In this document: piece by piece, positions 12,773 through 25,160 of the stretch
Layout: each line of letters starts with the position of its first letter
Position numbering within the stretch: position 1 is the first letter of the stretch
Source of the DNA: Medicago truncatula
Taxonomy: Eukaryota; Streptophyta; Magnoliopsida; Fabales; Fabaceae
Reading direction: 5' to 3'
DNA: 64,000 nt
Assembly: GCF_003473485.1 (NCBI RefSeq)
Contig: NC_053046.1
Coordinates: 41,687,832 to 41,751,831 of the forward strand
Translations under genes and position numbers: made by a program
The notes under the pieces: generated by a model
Database searches by the model: none
What the model was told of the DNA's origin: nothing
What the model saw: the letters and a program-made list of their open reading frames with translations, nothing else

Positions 12773-13363
12773 ATATAAATTTGTACAAACACATATTTAT
12801 AACTATTGAATCTAAGTGCTATATATAGTATTTGAGTTATGATTTTTGCATATAAAATTAATATCGCCGCCCTTAGACCCTCTTTTTTTAATTTATGATA
12901 AAAATACAAATTTCAACGCATTTTTTAAACTTTTTTTTGTCTCAATAATTAGTGATGTCAACATTTTAAATTCTAAAGATATTTTTTAGATAACTAACAT
13001 TTTAGTGATGAGTAATTGAATACGTGTATCCCTTTCCTTACTTCTGAGAACATTGACATTTTGAAAGATAAAAAATTCTCCTTAGCTCCAAAATCTCATA
13101 AACTGAAGCAGCATTTAGGTGTTACATAGAATAGGCAAAAATATTGGAACCGCCCTGTAATATTGACATGAAAAATAAAAGCTCTGAAGTACAGTACGTG
13201 ACATAGACTTATAGACAAATATTTGTAGCACAAACAAAAATGTTCTGGATAAAAAAAACAGAACACATCCCAAGAAAAATGTTGAAAGAAACCACATGGT
13301 AGTTCAATCGCCACTATTGATTTTGGTTTATTTTCCAATTTGTCTGCTAGGGATTAGGGGTTA

Positions 13364-13621
13364 CTCTCTCCGTCCCTTAATAAATGACTCAGTTGACAAT
13401 ATACATTATTGATTTGACATACTTTGACTATACTTTTCTACTAATTCACAAAGATAAATAATATCATGTAAGATGTTGTTGGATTCGTCTCGATGAGTAT
13501 TTTTAAAATATTAAATTTTTATAATTTTTTTTAGTAGAGAATTGAAGATATCAAAGATAAAACATATGCATTGGTATGTGTGTCAGAGTCAACTAGGTCA
13601 CTTATTTAGGGACGGAGGGAG
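13364..13621. repeat. Stowaway MITE
   Basis: TA flanks both sides (13362-13363 and 13622-13623). The ends are CTCTCTCCGTCCCT and the inverse of CTCCCTCCGTCCCT. No coding capacity. It lies in the upstream DNA of NIP copy A and is absent from the matching DNA of copy B. Confidence 0.8.
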
Positions 13622-13640
13622 TACTTTTTTTTGGTTTGTC

Positions 13641-13666
13641 TAACATGTGCAATATTGCACATGTTA
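13641..13666. repeat. Perfect 26-bp palindrome
   Basis: The half-site TAACATGTGCAAT is followed directly by its reverse complement with no spacer. A related TAACATGTGCAAATT lies at about 13780, so this may mark the end of a small foldback element. Confidence 0.6.
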
Positions 13667-13978
13667 AGGTAACTAGAAGTAGTAAGTTTTTATTGAAATC
13701 AACAATTATTTAACAAAAAGTTATATATTTGATACAAAATATTCAAATTCCAATGCAAAGTTACTATTTTAAATTTTTTAACATGTGCAAATTTGTACAT
13801 GATAGAAATTTTTTTTTTTAAGGGAAGGGACTAGGGGGTTACTTTGTTGCTTACCTAAATAAAAGGAAATGTAGTGTACTAATAATTTTTTTTTGCTGTT
13901 GTCATAAAGTTTGTGTGAGTATGAGTAGATAAATCAAGACGGGGTAAGAGAGCGCAGTTCATTCTTATATGGACATAC

Positions 13979-15270
13979 TGAAGGTGAAAAACACAAGAAG
14001 GGGGGGGGTTGAATTGTGTTTTCTTTTTCTCTTAAATAATACTTCTTCTGATAAAACTTCAGAAGCAGTTTGATTGCTTCTGATGAAATGATCAGAGTCA
14101 GATATGCAGCGGAAAGAACAGAGCAGAGAAAAGAAAGACAAAGACACAAGCAGTTATCCTGGTTCCTTCCACAACACGGAAGTAGTCCAGTCCCCCTTGC
14201 ACTTCCAAGGAGATTTCACTATAATCACAAAGATTACAACTGCTCAATACTTTCTAAGTATGAGACTTCACAAAACTATGCTCAAGCACACACGCAAGAG
14301 TCTTCCAATGCTCAAGCACTAAGCAAGAGACTTCTAATGCTCAAGCACGCAGGCGAGAGACTTCTAATCAAACAAAAATACAGAGAATTGAGTTTGAATT
14401 GAACACTTGATATACAATCAGTGGTGTTCACAATACAATACAGAAAAGACTCTAGACTTTGAATTTCTAAGATGTATCAAATCAGTGCAGAAATTCAGTG
14501 TGCTTTGTAGAATCAAATTGACAGAGTTTTGGCGCTTTTGAACTTATGTATCTCTCTGTTTTATCTTCAAGTCTTCACTCCTTTATATAGAGGCGTGAAA
14601 GAGACGTTGAGATAATCAGCACGTCTAAAGAGTCGTTTGAAATCCTTTGATTATCCACCAGTGATCCTTTGCCTGATTTGGGTGTAGTCCTTTGAAGAAT
14701 AAACTTCAAATTCATTCCCATCTTGAGTTGTACAAATTCTGCAGGCATGGCTGTTGTTTTGTCTTGTAGCGTAGACAGAAAACAGAGTAGTGGAGGTAGT
14801 GGTTGTACACTTGTACTTTGTCAACTCTATTAATGAGAGACAAGTGCTCAGTGTTATCCATATATCCGTTGATACCTCCCTTTCAGTTCTTCGTTCTTCT
14901 TTGATAAGACTGAATTGAGAATCAGCAACTTTGAATCTTCAGTTTGATTAAAGGATCAAAAGTAGCTTCTGGTGAAGATATTGCTTCTGATGAAAACTTT
15001 TGCTTCTGATGAAAATATTGCTTCTGATGACTTTCTGCTTCTGATGACGTCATCTCTTCAGGAGCAGTTTAGCTTCAGGAGCAGTTTTCTTCAGATGCTC
15101 AGAATTTCTTTTTCTTTCCATTGTTCTTCCAAGACCTATTGAAATAACTTGAGTAGCCTTTGGTCCTGTACACTTGAACAATTATTAGTAATAACCAATT
15201 GACAATTTTTAATACCTTGTTATCATCAAAACTTAATAAGGTTCATTGTGAAACACATTTTGTTCCAACA
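13979..15270 (-). mobile_element. Solo LTR of a Ty1/copia-type retrotransposon
   Basis: Read on the minus strand it begins TGTTGGAACAAAATG and ends CACCTTCA, the TG..CA borders of an LTR. The 5-bp target duplication CATAC is identical on both sides (13974-13978 and 15271-15275). At 1292 bases with no internal coding region it is a solo LTR left by recombination between two LTRs. The start is like that of copia-type LTRs common in legumes. Whole as a solo LTR; the matching duplication suggests a fairly recent insertion. Confidence 0.85.
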
Positions 15271-15274
15271 CATA

Positions 15275-16006
15275 CTCCCTCTGGTTAGGGAGTCGAGTTA
15301 GACTTTGCAAGGTCTGAGTCTAGTCTGTCAAATTTTTTGAAGGCCTAAACCTGATCTACGGCTTGTCATATACTTACATTTTAGGTCTGAGCCTGACCTT
15401 CTGAAAGTCTGATATGGTCTGCTAGTCTGTTTAAAAGCCATTTCATATGAACATCTTTAAATAAACAATGTGATATTTAAGTTTAAATATACTAGCGAAG
15501 TAATATATCAATTAGATTAAACTCTCTTATGATAATCAACATCAGTTTTTAGGGAAGTTGACTATATATTGTACCATATTTCAATTCTAGTTTATAATAA
15601 TACATTTAAATATGCAAAAAATTAATGTACACTAACAAGCTTAAATTTCTAAAACAAGTTAACAAATTTTTATTTTAATTCAAAGTGAAAAATATAATAT
15701 AATAATAAATAATATTATTCATATTTACTTAAATAGGCCGGCCTAATAGGCTAAGAGGCTTTTTGAATGGTCTGTGGCCTGACCTTTTAAGCTAAATAGA
15801 CTTCTAGAAAAGCCCAGGCCTTCTCTATTTAAGAAAAAAGCTTGACCTGACCTGTCGTAGGCTAGGCCATAGACCTCTGTAGGCCGGCCTGACCTATTCC
15901 CATCCCTACCTCCGGTCACTATTATAAGTAAAAGTTGACTTTTTAGATTCATTCAATAAATGAATCTAAAAAGTGAACTTTTGCTTATAATAGTGACCGG
16001 AGGAAG
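15275..16006. repeat. Stowaway MITE split by a hAT MITE
   Basis: The first 11 bases (15275-15285, CTCCCTCTGGT) and the rest (15909-16006) belong to one Stowaway element. TA lies at 15273-15274 and 16007-16008. The 15909-16003 part folds as an almost perfect hairpin with arms of about 43 bases (CCTCCGGTCACTATTATAAG and its complement). The interruption is the element at 15286-15908. Confidence 0.7.
15286..15908. repeat. hAT-type MITE nested in the Stowaway
   Basis: It begins TAGGGAGTCGAGTTAG and ends with the inverse of TAGGGATGGGAATAGG. The flanks are an 8-bp duplication with one mismatch, CCTCTGGT (15278-15285) and CCTCCGGT (15909-15916), as expected for hAT. The interior is rich in GGCCGGCCT and AGGCC motifs. 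No coding capacity. Confidence 0.65.
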
Positions 16007-18107
16007 TAAGAATTCAAATATTTATATTATGAGAAATACTTGTCTGGGATCGAACATAACAGGTAGACTTTAAAAACAACAGATAAGAACATGACACATC
16101 ATTATTATTATTTTTAGAAAAATTAATTAATATGAGAAATGGAAACGGTCATCGTTCTTCTCCATATTGTTACATATCGTGTATTTCAAGTTCCCATTAT
16201 GCGGTTGAAGTCATCTTCTTGTTTCAACAATTTATCTCCAATTTGATTCTAAATAATATGAAAATAAACATGTGTTATTTATTTAACACCCTTGTGGACG
16301 GTGATTTCGATTATGCAATCTGCATTATTTTATAAGGTTGTCGACATTCAATTTCAAGCGTGGCTGAACCACGATTCTAGAGCGGTGGTTGCTCGATATT
16401 CATTGGGCAGCATCACGGAGGCTCTGACGTAGGGACCATGGTGGTCGTGTTCTTCTAAGAGAGAAGGAAAAATTTCCATGAAAAAGAAGAAAGACGAAAT
16501 GACTTTTTTCAAATTTTAATCACTTTTTATTTATTGTTTTTTAAATTTTAATTAAATTTTATTTATTTAGTGTGCTAGAATCTTTTTATTGGATGTGTGC
16601 AAAAATGAGGTGTTAGGTGCGCTTTTATGCAAGTATTTTTAATACTACTAATTTATGTTAGAAGTTGAAAAGTCTAACTCTAAATTGAATAAACATACGC
16701 ATAGAAGGGATTTTATTAACATGTATTTACAAAAACACATTTTACTTTTCTTAATACAAAGAGACAAAGTAGTATCAAAATCAAAATCCCTCACTAAAAC
16801 CAAATGGTGCTTCACTATAGGTGATTCATAATTGTATATAGTTCACGTTGGTCAAAAGAGACCTCAAGCCATTGGTTGAAATGATTTTGAAATTCTTATG
16901 TTCTAAGTTAATTAAACACTACACAGTTACTTGAAGAGCATTGTCACAAAAAAAAAAAAAAAATTATTGAAGTGAGGGTGGTGGGTTGGATAATTGGATT
17001 GGCTATCCATCCTGTTTTGTAGTTTGTATTTCTTGATCTTCCTTTCATTAATAAAGGGAAGTTTAGACCAAGTGGATTCTTTGATAATCACATATGTAAA
17101 GCAAATTGGAATTTCATCTCAAGTTTTGAAAACAACAATACATGTAAATGTAATCACCCCTATTAAGGTGTGAGTCATTGTATGAACTTTCACTCTTAAA
17201 AACTCTAGCAAGGTGAGAGTAACCCTAATTTTTTTTTAATCGATTCCTACTTGATGAATATCATTTTAGCTTGATTTCCAATGTGTATCATATAGAAGAA
17301 GGTTTAGGACTTCCAATTCAAGAAATAGGAGTACATAAGAGTGGCCATCATCATATGTCTCTTGAGCTGAGGACTTTCACTCATCAAAATTATTGTGCAA
17401 CAAGCAATTCACTCATCAAAATTATTGTTCAACATGTGTGTCAGAATCAAGGTGGCCCACCATGATTTTTCAAAAGCTACACTTTGTAGCTTCTATAAAA
17501 TCATAGTAGGTTGTCGTGATTCAAACACACGCACAGTGATACCAAATATATACTTAATGCTCTGCAAGTAGATAGATTTTCACTACTCTATTTGATTGAA
17601 TTAAAACAGTAAATTTGAGGTTTATAACGAAACATTTGAGCATAGTACTGGTCCCATGCATGATACTCTACATTGCATCATCCACATTTTCATCACGTAA
17701 TGATGGTTAAGACTCCACATAATAAACAATATATAAACTGCACAAGGCAAGCAGGTAATAAACTGCGCCGTCAGGCCTTTTTGGATGGCATAGTACTTGC
17801 ATTCGGGTTATCCAAATCTCAACAATTCCAACTAATGATACTCAATACTCTTGGCAGAAGACCGGGAAACAATGACTTGCGCATAAAAAATGCTGAAACT
17901 GTGGGCATGAGCTTACATTTGCAGTGTTATTTTTTCCCACTTGCATGGCTACACATTAATTGTCATTCCGATCCTAATCTTCCTCTCTTTTTTTTCTTCT
18001 TCCAAGTTTTAACAACGTGCACTCCATCATGGGTGTAATTGCGAGATCATATATTTAATTAATTCCGAGAGCATATCATAAACGTTGACACCATATATAA
18101 TTGCCTT

Positions 18108-18666
18108 TAGGCATGGCAATGGGGCGGGGTGGGGATGGGTTTTACCTTCCCCGTCCCCATACCCGATTCTCATATACTTACCTGTTACCCTACCCATACC
18201 CAACGGGGATGAGAAATTGAATCTCATCCCCGTCCCCGGCGGGTTCGGGTATCCCCGCCCCATCCCTGTCCCCGCATTGAATATTTTTTTAATAAAAAAT
18301 AGAAGTTTTTTTGCATCTCCAAGAGCAACGTTGTAATATATTATCCAACAATAAGCTCACTTTCACATTTGTTAGACAAAATGATTTAGTTGATCCTTTA
18401 AATATCAATGGTAGTTTTTATTAACATGACAATTATCAAACAAAATAACATAACATATCAACATAAAATAATTTTTTACCTTTGGGACGGGTTTGAGTAT
18501 GGGTTCGGGGTGGGTAACTATATACCCGTTACCCATCCCATACCCGTGTTTTGGGATCGGGGAAAACCCATACCCATACCCAAACCCAGTCAAAACGGGA
18601 AAAATCCGTCAAATTGAATTTGGTTCAGGCGGGTAACCACGGGTATGGGTTTTGTTGCCATGCCTA
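18108..18666. repeat. hAT MITE with 8-bp target duplication
   Basis: The inverted ends are perfect over 12 bases (TAGGCATGGCAA and TTGCCATGCCTA). The duplication ATTGCCTT is exact at 18100-18107 and 18667-18674. Both end regions are unusually GC-rich (GGGGCGGGGTGGGGATGGG and its inverse). The open frames in it are rich in Pro/Gly only because of this composition and are not genes. Confidence 0.9.
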
Positions 18667-19039
18667 ATTGCCTTGCCTTTATCATCCGCAGCCAATGAAT
18701 TAATTCCTCCTTAATACTATAATTTACGAAATAGGATATGCTCTCTTGCATCTATAAATACTAATATCTCGAGTTGGATAGAGTTATAATATACGATGAA
18801 AAATTCCTCTCACGACTAGTAGTTAAATCTGGTTCCATAACTAGTTAAAATAGATGAGACCCGAACTATCTTATACAATTGAAAATTAAATAATCTAATG
18901 TGCGCATATATATTGATGATAATATGCCAGGATCATCCCATGTCCGTAATTTTTCCCTTGCTAGTTTGACGGTGTCCTCTCATGCAAGGTTTGGAATCAT
19001 GATTTGGCTCATCAAATTTTCAGCCTAGCTATTGCTTAT

Positions 19040-19690
19040 ATTATTATGCGACTCCTCTGTTTGAACAGAGGTACTTGATGACAAACTGATTCGGAAAGTC
19101 GAAAAGGATGTGAAGTATTCCGTAAAAAGTGTGTACATGCTCTGTATGGAGGGTTTGGTGGACATATCTCATCTTCAAAGGCCATGCTTCTGGTCCGACA
19201 TTTGGCATTTAAACATCCCTCCGAAATTAAAAAATTTAGTTTGGCAAATGTGTCGTCGTTGTTTGCCCACACGAGTTTGCTTGTAGGATAAATGTATTCA
19301 ATACCCTACAAATTGCGTTAGTTGTGATTCTTCTGTTGATGATTTGGATCATGTGTTTTTTTACTTAGTTCTTTTGCAATGCAAGGTTGGTTTACAATTG
19401 GTTTATAGAACAACATTCAACATATTGTCAACAAAACCGGTACGACCTCATAATTAATTTTTTTGTAGTTAGAACGTCTCACGCCGGACTTTGCAACTCA
19501 TATCGTTAGTTTGTTTGGATTTTATGGAAGGACCGCAATCTCAAAGTGTGGGATGATGTTACATAGACGGTTGCTCAAATAGTTGACATAGCTCATTATA
19601 TTGTTGGAGGATTGGACTCATAAGTAAACGCAGCCACTAACGTTGCAATATTACAATTTTTTTAGGTCCATATGTACTAACTTGCAGATA
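19040..19690 (+). mobile_element. LINE relic: zinc-binding C-terminal region (zf-RVT)
   Basis: From 19077 one frame reads DDKLIRKVEKDVKYSVKSVY, then CFWSDIWHLNIPPKLKNLVW, then CRRCLPTRVCL. This is the zf-RVT region that follows the reverse transcriptase in plant LINEs. After an in-frame stop (TAG) the match continues with CIQYPTNCVSC and later WILWKDRNLKVWDD. No reverse transcriptase core remains. Confidence 0.75.
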
Positions 19691-20052
19691 CCATTAGCAA
19701 GTTGGAAACATTTTTTTTAGTAATAGACGGAAATGTTTTTCTTTTTTACTAACAAATGTTAGCAAGTCATATACGAAGTTATAGTAAAAAGAAATTTATA
19801 TACGAGCTTAATGTTCGATAATTGCTTAGAGCATTGCTATTTATCTAGAGAGTTTTTATCAAGAATTTATTAAGAATAAGTCTCAACCAATTAAATTTGT
19901 TATTTGATGGAAATCAGGGAGGTAATGATGTGTAATTAAGAAAAAATATTGGCAAATACACTGTCTTAAAATTTTCTTGATAATTTTTGTCACTGTATTT
20001 ATCATTTCCCAATTTGCTTAACCTATCTATTTTACAACAAATACGAAACTAT

Positions 20053-21478
20053 TCACGAATTAATATGGTCAGGAACGTAAGTTCTACAAATAGGACATGA
20101 TCCTTGTTGTACTAGCCACTTGTCAATGCACTCTAAATGAAAAATGTGGCTACATTTTGGAAGTAATCTCACCAATTCTTCATTCTCAAAATCCTGCAAA
20201 TCAAAATGACACCCTATTACATTTATATACCAGATGGTCACATCAACAATTTAATGTGACAATTATTCTCCATGGTCTCATGAACAACTTCAACATGTCA
20301 CATTCACACTTTTATGTAAATTAACATATTAATTAACATTGTGATGACTTTGTATTGGGATTTTTTTTTTTGTTATATTATCCTCTGCATTGTTAGTTTT
20401 AACAATTAAGAGGCTAGAAAAAAGTTAAAATTTTTAGAGCTCAAAACTAATATCAATAACTGATATGAATTTTTTGGTGAAATGTCTTTAACCAAAATCA
20501 ACATGTGTTTGCTTTATATTACCAAAAAAAATATTCACATGGTTTTGAGATGTTTGTTTCTCACCTGGATGCAAATTGAGCAACATGATTCATTGTATAA
20601 TTTCATCATTTTGTTGGAGCTGAATTGCTGACATGGAAGCTTCATAATACAACTTTGTTGCATCCCCTTAACTCCCAAGTCGTCATAAATATCTGAAAGC
20701 ACTGCTCCATAAGCTGTTTCTAGTGAATTTATCTGAAAATATGTGTTATACAAAATGTAAACTAAAATTTTGATTCTAATAAATTAATTTCACATTTAGT
20801 AAGCTTTTTATTGATTAATACTTACATAAAACAAATAAGCTTGTGCAACAGTTGGACATATCCATTCCATAAACACTTTCCCATTTAATAAACTTCTCAA
20901 CAACGCAACCTGCAATTCCACACCAAAATTTATCGAATGTAATCACATGTGTCAGTGTCGAAGCAATATACATTCAGTCAAATGTGTGAAAGCTACATAA
21001 ATAATCAGTAGTGAGATAATTGTTACCTTGGAAAATGGCTCAGCCACAGAAGCAAAACTCATCAGTTCTATGGCTGCAATGGCTCCTGCAATTGCTCCTT
21101 TTCCAGCTCCATCAAGAAAACCAGTTTCTGTGGTCTGACCTTTGATAGCTCCTGCTATTGTTCCTATTATTGACCCTCCTAAGGTTCATAACAAACAATT
21201 TTCAAAGACTTTACAAAACATGCATAAATAATAAGATATGTATAATATTCTGTATATAACAATAACATAGTATAATATATAATATACATAAGAGAAACAA
21301 AATGTAACATACCTAGTGCTAAAATGCAAGTGAATGCAGCAAAAAGAAATCTCTCCATGGCTTTCATGAATTTCTCAAATGCAGAACTATTAAAAAGAAC
21401 TTCTTGACACTTTGTTATTGCCTCTATTGTTCTAGAAAACCATTTGTTCATAGTTAGTGAAGTGATGGTAATAGTCAT
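20053..21478 (-). CDS. RING-H2 protein, NEP-interacting protein (NIP1/ATL-type) copy B
   Basis: Five exons: 21478..21313, 21178..21027, 20909..20826, 20732..20565 and 20193..20053, together 711 nt and 236 aa. Exons 3, 4 and 5 have the same lengths as in copy A. Exon 1 is 21 bases shorter and exon 2 is 6 bases shorter (FASVAEPFSK against [12 protein letters not shown]). The Gly/Ala-rich hydrophobic region is kept ([18 protein letters not shown]), as is the RING-H2 finger [17 protein letters not shown]. All metal ligands are present and no stop interrupts it. It probably acts as a membrane-bound E3 ligase like copy A. Upstream DNA out to about 22600 is shared with copy A, so the pair arose by tandem duplication of a gene with its promoter. 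Confidence 0.9.
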
Positions 21479-21546
21479 TTTCAATTTGATAGGATAATTA
21501 AGAATGATGTTGATGTGTTGCCTCAAAATGAATCAGTTAGACAAAC

Positions 21547-21555
21547 ATTTATAGA
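21547..21555 (-). promoter_or_regulatory. TATA box of NIP-like copy B
   Basis: The minus strand reads CTATAAATG about 70 bases upstream of the start, in the position matching the TATA box of copy A. Confidence 0.45.
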
Positions 21556-24318
21556 TATAAGTTTGTATATAAGCACATACATACAACGATTGAATAAGGA
21601 TCATTTATAGTATTTGAGTTATGGTTTTTGAATATAAAAATAATTTGGAAGCCTTCACACCTCATATTTTATTTTTATGATAAAATAGATATTTCAAAAC
21701 AATTTTTTAAAGTTTTTTTTTTGTCTGTCTCTATAAATAAGTAGTGTAAAAAGTGATGTCAAGTTTTTTATATTTTAAGATATTTTTGAAATAACTATGG
21801 TGAGTAATTGATTACGTGTATCAATTTTGTTGCTTCTGAGCTCACTGAAATTTTGAAAGTTAAACAAGTCCCTTAGCTACAAAATTTCATAAACTGTTGC
21901 AGCATTTAGTTGTTACATAGAATAGGCAAAAATATTTGAACCGCCCTGTAATATGGACATGAAAAATAAAAGCTCTGAAGTACAGTACTACTGTGACTTA
22001 GATTTAAAGTAATATACTTGTAGCACTACACATAAATGTTGTATATAAAAAACAGAACATAAGAAAAAAGGTAGAAACAAAAAACACACATGGTAGTTCA
22101 ATTACCACCAAATTATGTATTAATTTTAATTTATTTCTTCCAATTTGACTGCTAGGGTCTAGGGGTCACTTTGTTGGTTACCCAAATAAAAGGAACTATA
22201 ACCAATAATTATTTTTCACTGTTGTCATGAAGTGAAAAATAGTAGTTATGCACAAAGTATTAAATGGTACAATTGAAAATTATCAATTAAAACCATATTG
22301 AAAATTGAAAGTGATACTTTTTTTGAGATAATATTTTTACAAATGTGACTATTGTTCTGAAAAAAGAGAGTAATGTAGTTTTTATTGGTCAAAGGAGGCC
22401 CTCAAACCATTGGTTGAAATGATTTTGTTGATGTAAATTAAACACTATATGGTTTTTTTTTCCCTCAAAAAAAAAAAAGTTACTTGAAGAGCATTATTAA
22501 ATAAAGGTTAATTGAGGGTTGGTTGAATTGGCCATCCATCCTATTTTGTAGTTGTTATTTCTTTGATCTTCCTTACAAAAAAGGAAAGTTTAGATATACA
22601 AGTCTTTGGATACGGTTCCCTTACATGTGAGCAATTCATTTAATAGGGGAAAATAATTAATTTCTTCCATTCTTTTTCTTTTGGACTGGAATATTTCTTT
22701 GATTCATATAAAATAAATATTATTATCGTATTTTAAACATAACTCAGTTGACAAAGATATTGTATTGTATATGCAAGGGTTATAGTTCAAACTCTGGACT
22801 CCTCACGTATTTATCTTAAAAGGGTGGATTTTAACCACTACGTTACTTGAATTTTTTTTTTACCAACATTATATTTGTTTTTAGTAAAAGAAAATTATAT
22901 TTGTCTCCAATGGAATGGATTGAGATCTTTAAACAACAAGATCTCTTGAGCCTTAACCTTTATTATTACAAAAACTATAAAAATTAAATAATTATTTTTT
23001 GGTGTAAAAATACATTCTCTACATGCAACCGTAGAGTTTGGTCTCTCGAGTCAGATACAACCATAATAGATGGTCAATATCTCCTTTAAAAGTTTTAACA
23101 TTGTTGTATTCTTATAATTGAATTTAAATTTAAAATTTCTAATTAAATTGAAAGACACCCGACCCTCTCGATCCAATGATTTTGAATTGAAAATTAATGT
23201 ATAATATTAATAGTTAATTTTGTTTAAACCACTCAAGCTTATTTAGACAAATGATGACTCTATGATAACACTTAAAACAAACTAATAGGACCACAAAAAA
23301 ACTAATGACCAAGACCACACAAAAATTCAAGGAATTACAACTACATTCAAAATCTTAATTAATTTTAGGTGTATAAATCATTCATCTTAACTAACATGAA
23401 ACAAACTAGCCATACTTGTGTTTCAATTAAGATGGTGATGAGCCAAAATCCAAATAGTTGATTGGCTCATAGTTTGTACAGATAAGGTAGAGAGAAAAAA
23501 AATGGAAAATAACTAAAACAAGGTGCTGGAATAGTGGTTCCTGGTTATATTGCATCTGTGGGCTGAAATATAATGTTAGTAATTGCATTAACTCATTGGT
23601 AGATATAGATTTGATATTTTAGTCTTTAGAGGTTAGAGCACGTCACCTTCACTAACCTAGTTGTTATATTCATTTGATTTTTCTAAAAATTAAAACTCAA
23701 AATGGCCGACAAATGTATTTGATTTGCAAAAATATAAGCCAAAAAAAGTATTTGGTAAGATATGAATGAAAAATACAAGATTCTTTGTAAATTAATATAA
23801 GAAGGAAATTATAAGATAAGTCGAAAAGGAAAAATATTTTTGACTTCATACATATTTGTATCCTACAAGTTAAGTCATAAAATTGAATTTGCAACATCAT
23901 TATGATACGATCCAAGAATATGCATGTTAGTGCAATGATAATTAATTGCGAAGTTGCATGATATGGTTATGGTTATATAAGGTAACGTGCTTAAAAACAA
24001 TTTATTTTGTTTGATTAAGTACAAAATCCACCACCAAAAAAATTAAGTACAAAATCTAGCCTTAAATTATCTTTATCATTTTTCATAATATTTATTTTAT
24101 CTATCCATCAATTAATTTGTTTTAGTTTTATGCAAGAATATGATCATGTTTCTCCTACGTATAAAATTGTATTCAAACACAAAATAATCGTTAAACGAAT
24201 CCAAAACAAATCAGTGCTTGTTGTGCTCATATAAATAATAATGTTTGCGCAAACTTGTAGTACATAAGAGCGTGTTTGGTTTTAAGTTGCAATCATAAAG
24301 AACTCAACTCTATAGATT

Positions 24319-24440
24319 ACAATGGGTATGGTTGTATTGACTTGAAACTTTAGATTGTGCTCTTCTCAATCTCAAAGTTTGAGATTTGATTCTTACCTGA
24401 GTCAATTTAGATAGATTAATTTGACTTCTTAAGAAAAAAA
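24319..24440 (+). repeat. SINE with 18-bp target duplication
   Basis: The exact 18-base repeat AACTCAACTCTATAGATT stands at 24301-24318 and 24441-24458. Between the repeats is 122 bases with a B-box-like GTTTGAGATTTGATTC and an A-rich 3' end. The long duplication and poly(A) show insertion by LINE machinery. Confidence 0.75.
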
Positions 24441-24765
24441 AACTCAACTCTATAGATTCATTCTATTCCAGAGGAGCATTTTATACCTGAAAAAAACCGC
24501 TATTCCAAAGGAACATTTATATCGGAAAAGAACCGCAACCACTTGCATTCTACGGCAGTTGGAACCGCCGCCACTAAACCATCTCAGTTGCCTCCATTTT
24601 TAAGTACTGTTGTAGTTTAAGCATATGCTACAAACGTTTTATACTAAGATTTTTTCTTTTCGATACAATTTTATACCAAACATATTATATATATGCTGTA
24701 TTTTGTGTGTAATTTGAAATTCAAACTACGTACATTTTTTTTATTTGCTCAAAGCATTGTATAAA

Positions 24766-25160
24766 GGGAACTTCTACGGTACACCTCACAAATTGGGGTG
24801 TACTGGTACTTGCTTCATAAATTGATAAATTTATGATTATTTTAGGAAGTAAAGTGCTATTTGTCAAGGTTATCCTTTAGAAAACATCATTTCATAAGAA
24901 GAAAAACATAATTTCATTGTTTATAATAATTATATTAAATTTTTAACATTACTCATAAAAAATAATCAATAATCTTCATTATGAGTAATAAAAATTCAAA
25001 AAAATTAAATTTTATTTCGTCGACACTTTTGGTAAATAAGATTTAATTTTTATAATTGTAAATGATAGATTTCTTCAAAAAAAATAACTCATTTGATTAA
25101 CAATTTAACAATTTGATGTATCGGTACACTCAAATATTTGAATGTACCATAGAATTTGCC
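24766..25160. repeat. Mutator-type MITE with 9-bp target duplication
   Basis: The ends are GGGAACTTCTACGGTAC and the inverse of GGCAAATTCTATGGTAC. The 9-bp duplication TTGTATAAA is exact at 24757-24765 and 25161-25169, the hallmark of the Mutator superfamily. A second, cut-off copy begins at about 63797. No coding capacity. Confidence 0.8.

Larger units (their letters stand above)
12773..20052. other. Region between the two NIP-like genes: duplicated upstream DNA plus inserted elements
   Basis: The DNA upstream of copy A matches the DNA upstream of copy B in ordered blocks: 13110-13200 with 21900-21990, 13830-13905 with 22150-22225, 16850-16945 with 22385-22495, and 16990-17060 with 22520-22600. 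Transposons fill the gaps in copy A and are listed separately. The open frame at 17673-18038 has no recognisable domain and is probably chance. Confidence 0.6.

Noticed and set aside
12649-12909. Open frames upstream of and opposite to the first exon of NIP copy A
   Set aside because: They overlap the coding exon in other frames, have no domain and are not kept in copy B.
17673-18038. 121-codon open frame with His-rich start
   Set aside because: No domain, no splice context and a low-complexity Phe run near the end; it lies in DNA that looks like decayed upstream sequence.
18027-18617. Several Pro/Gly-rich open frames on both strands
   Set aside because: They arise from the GC-rich arms of the hAT MITE with clear 8-bp target duplication.
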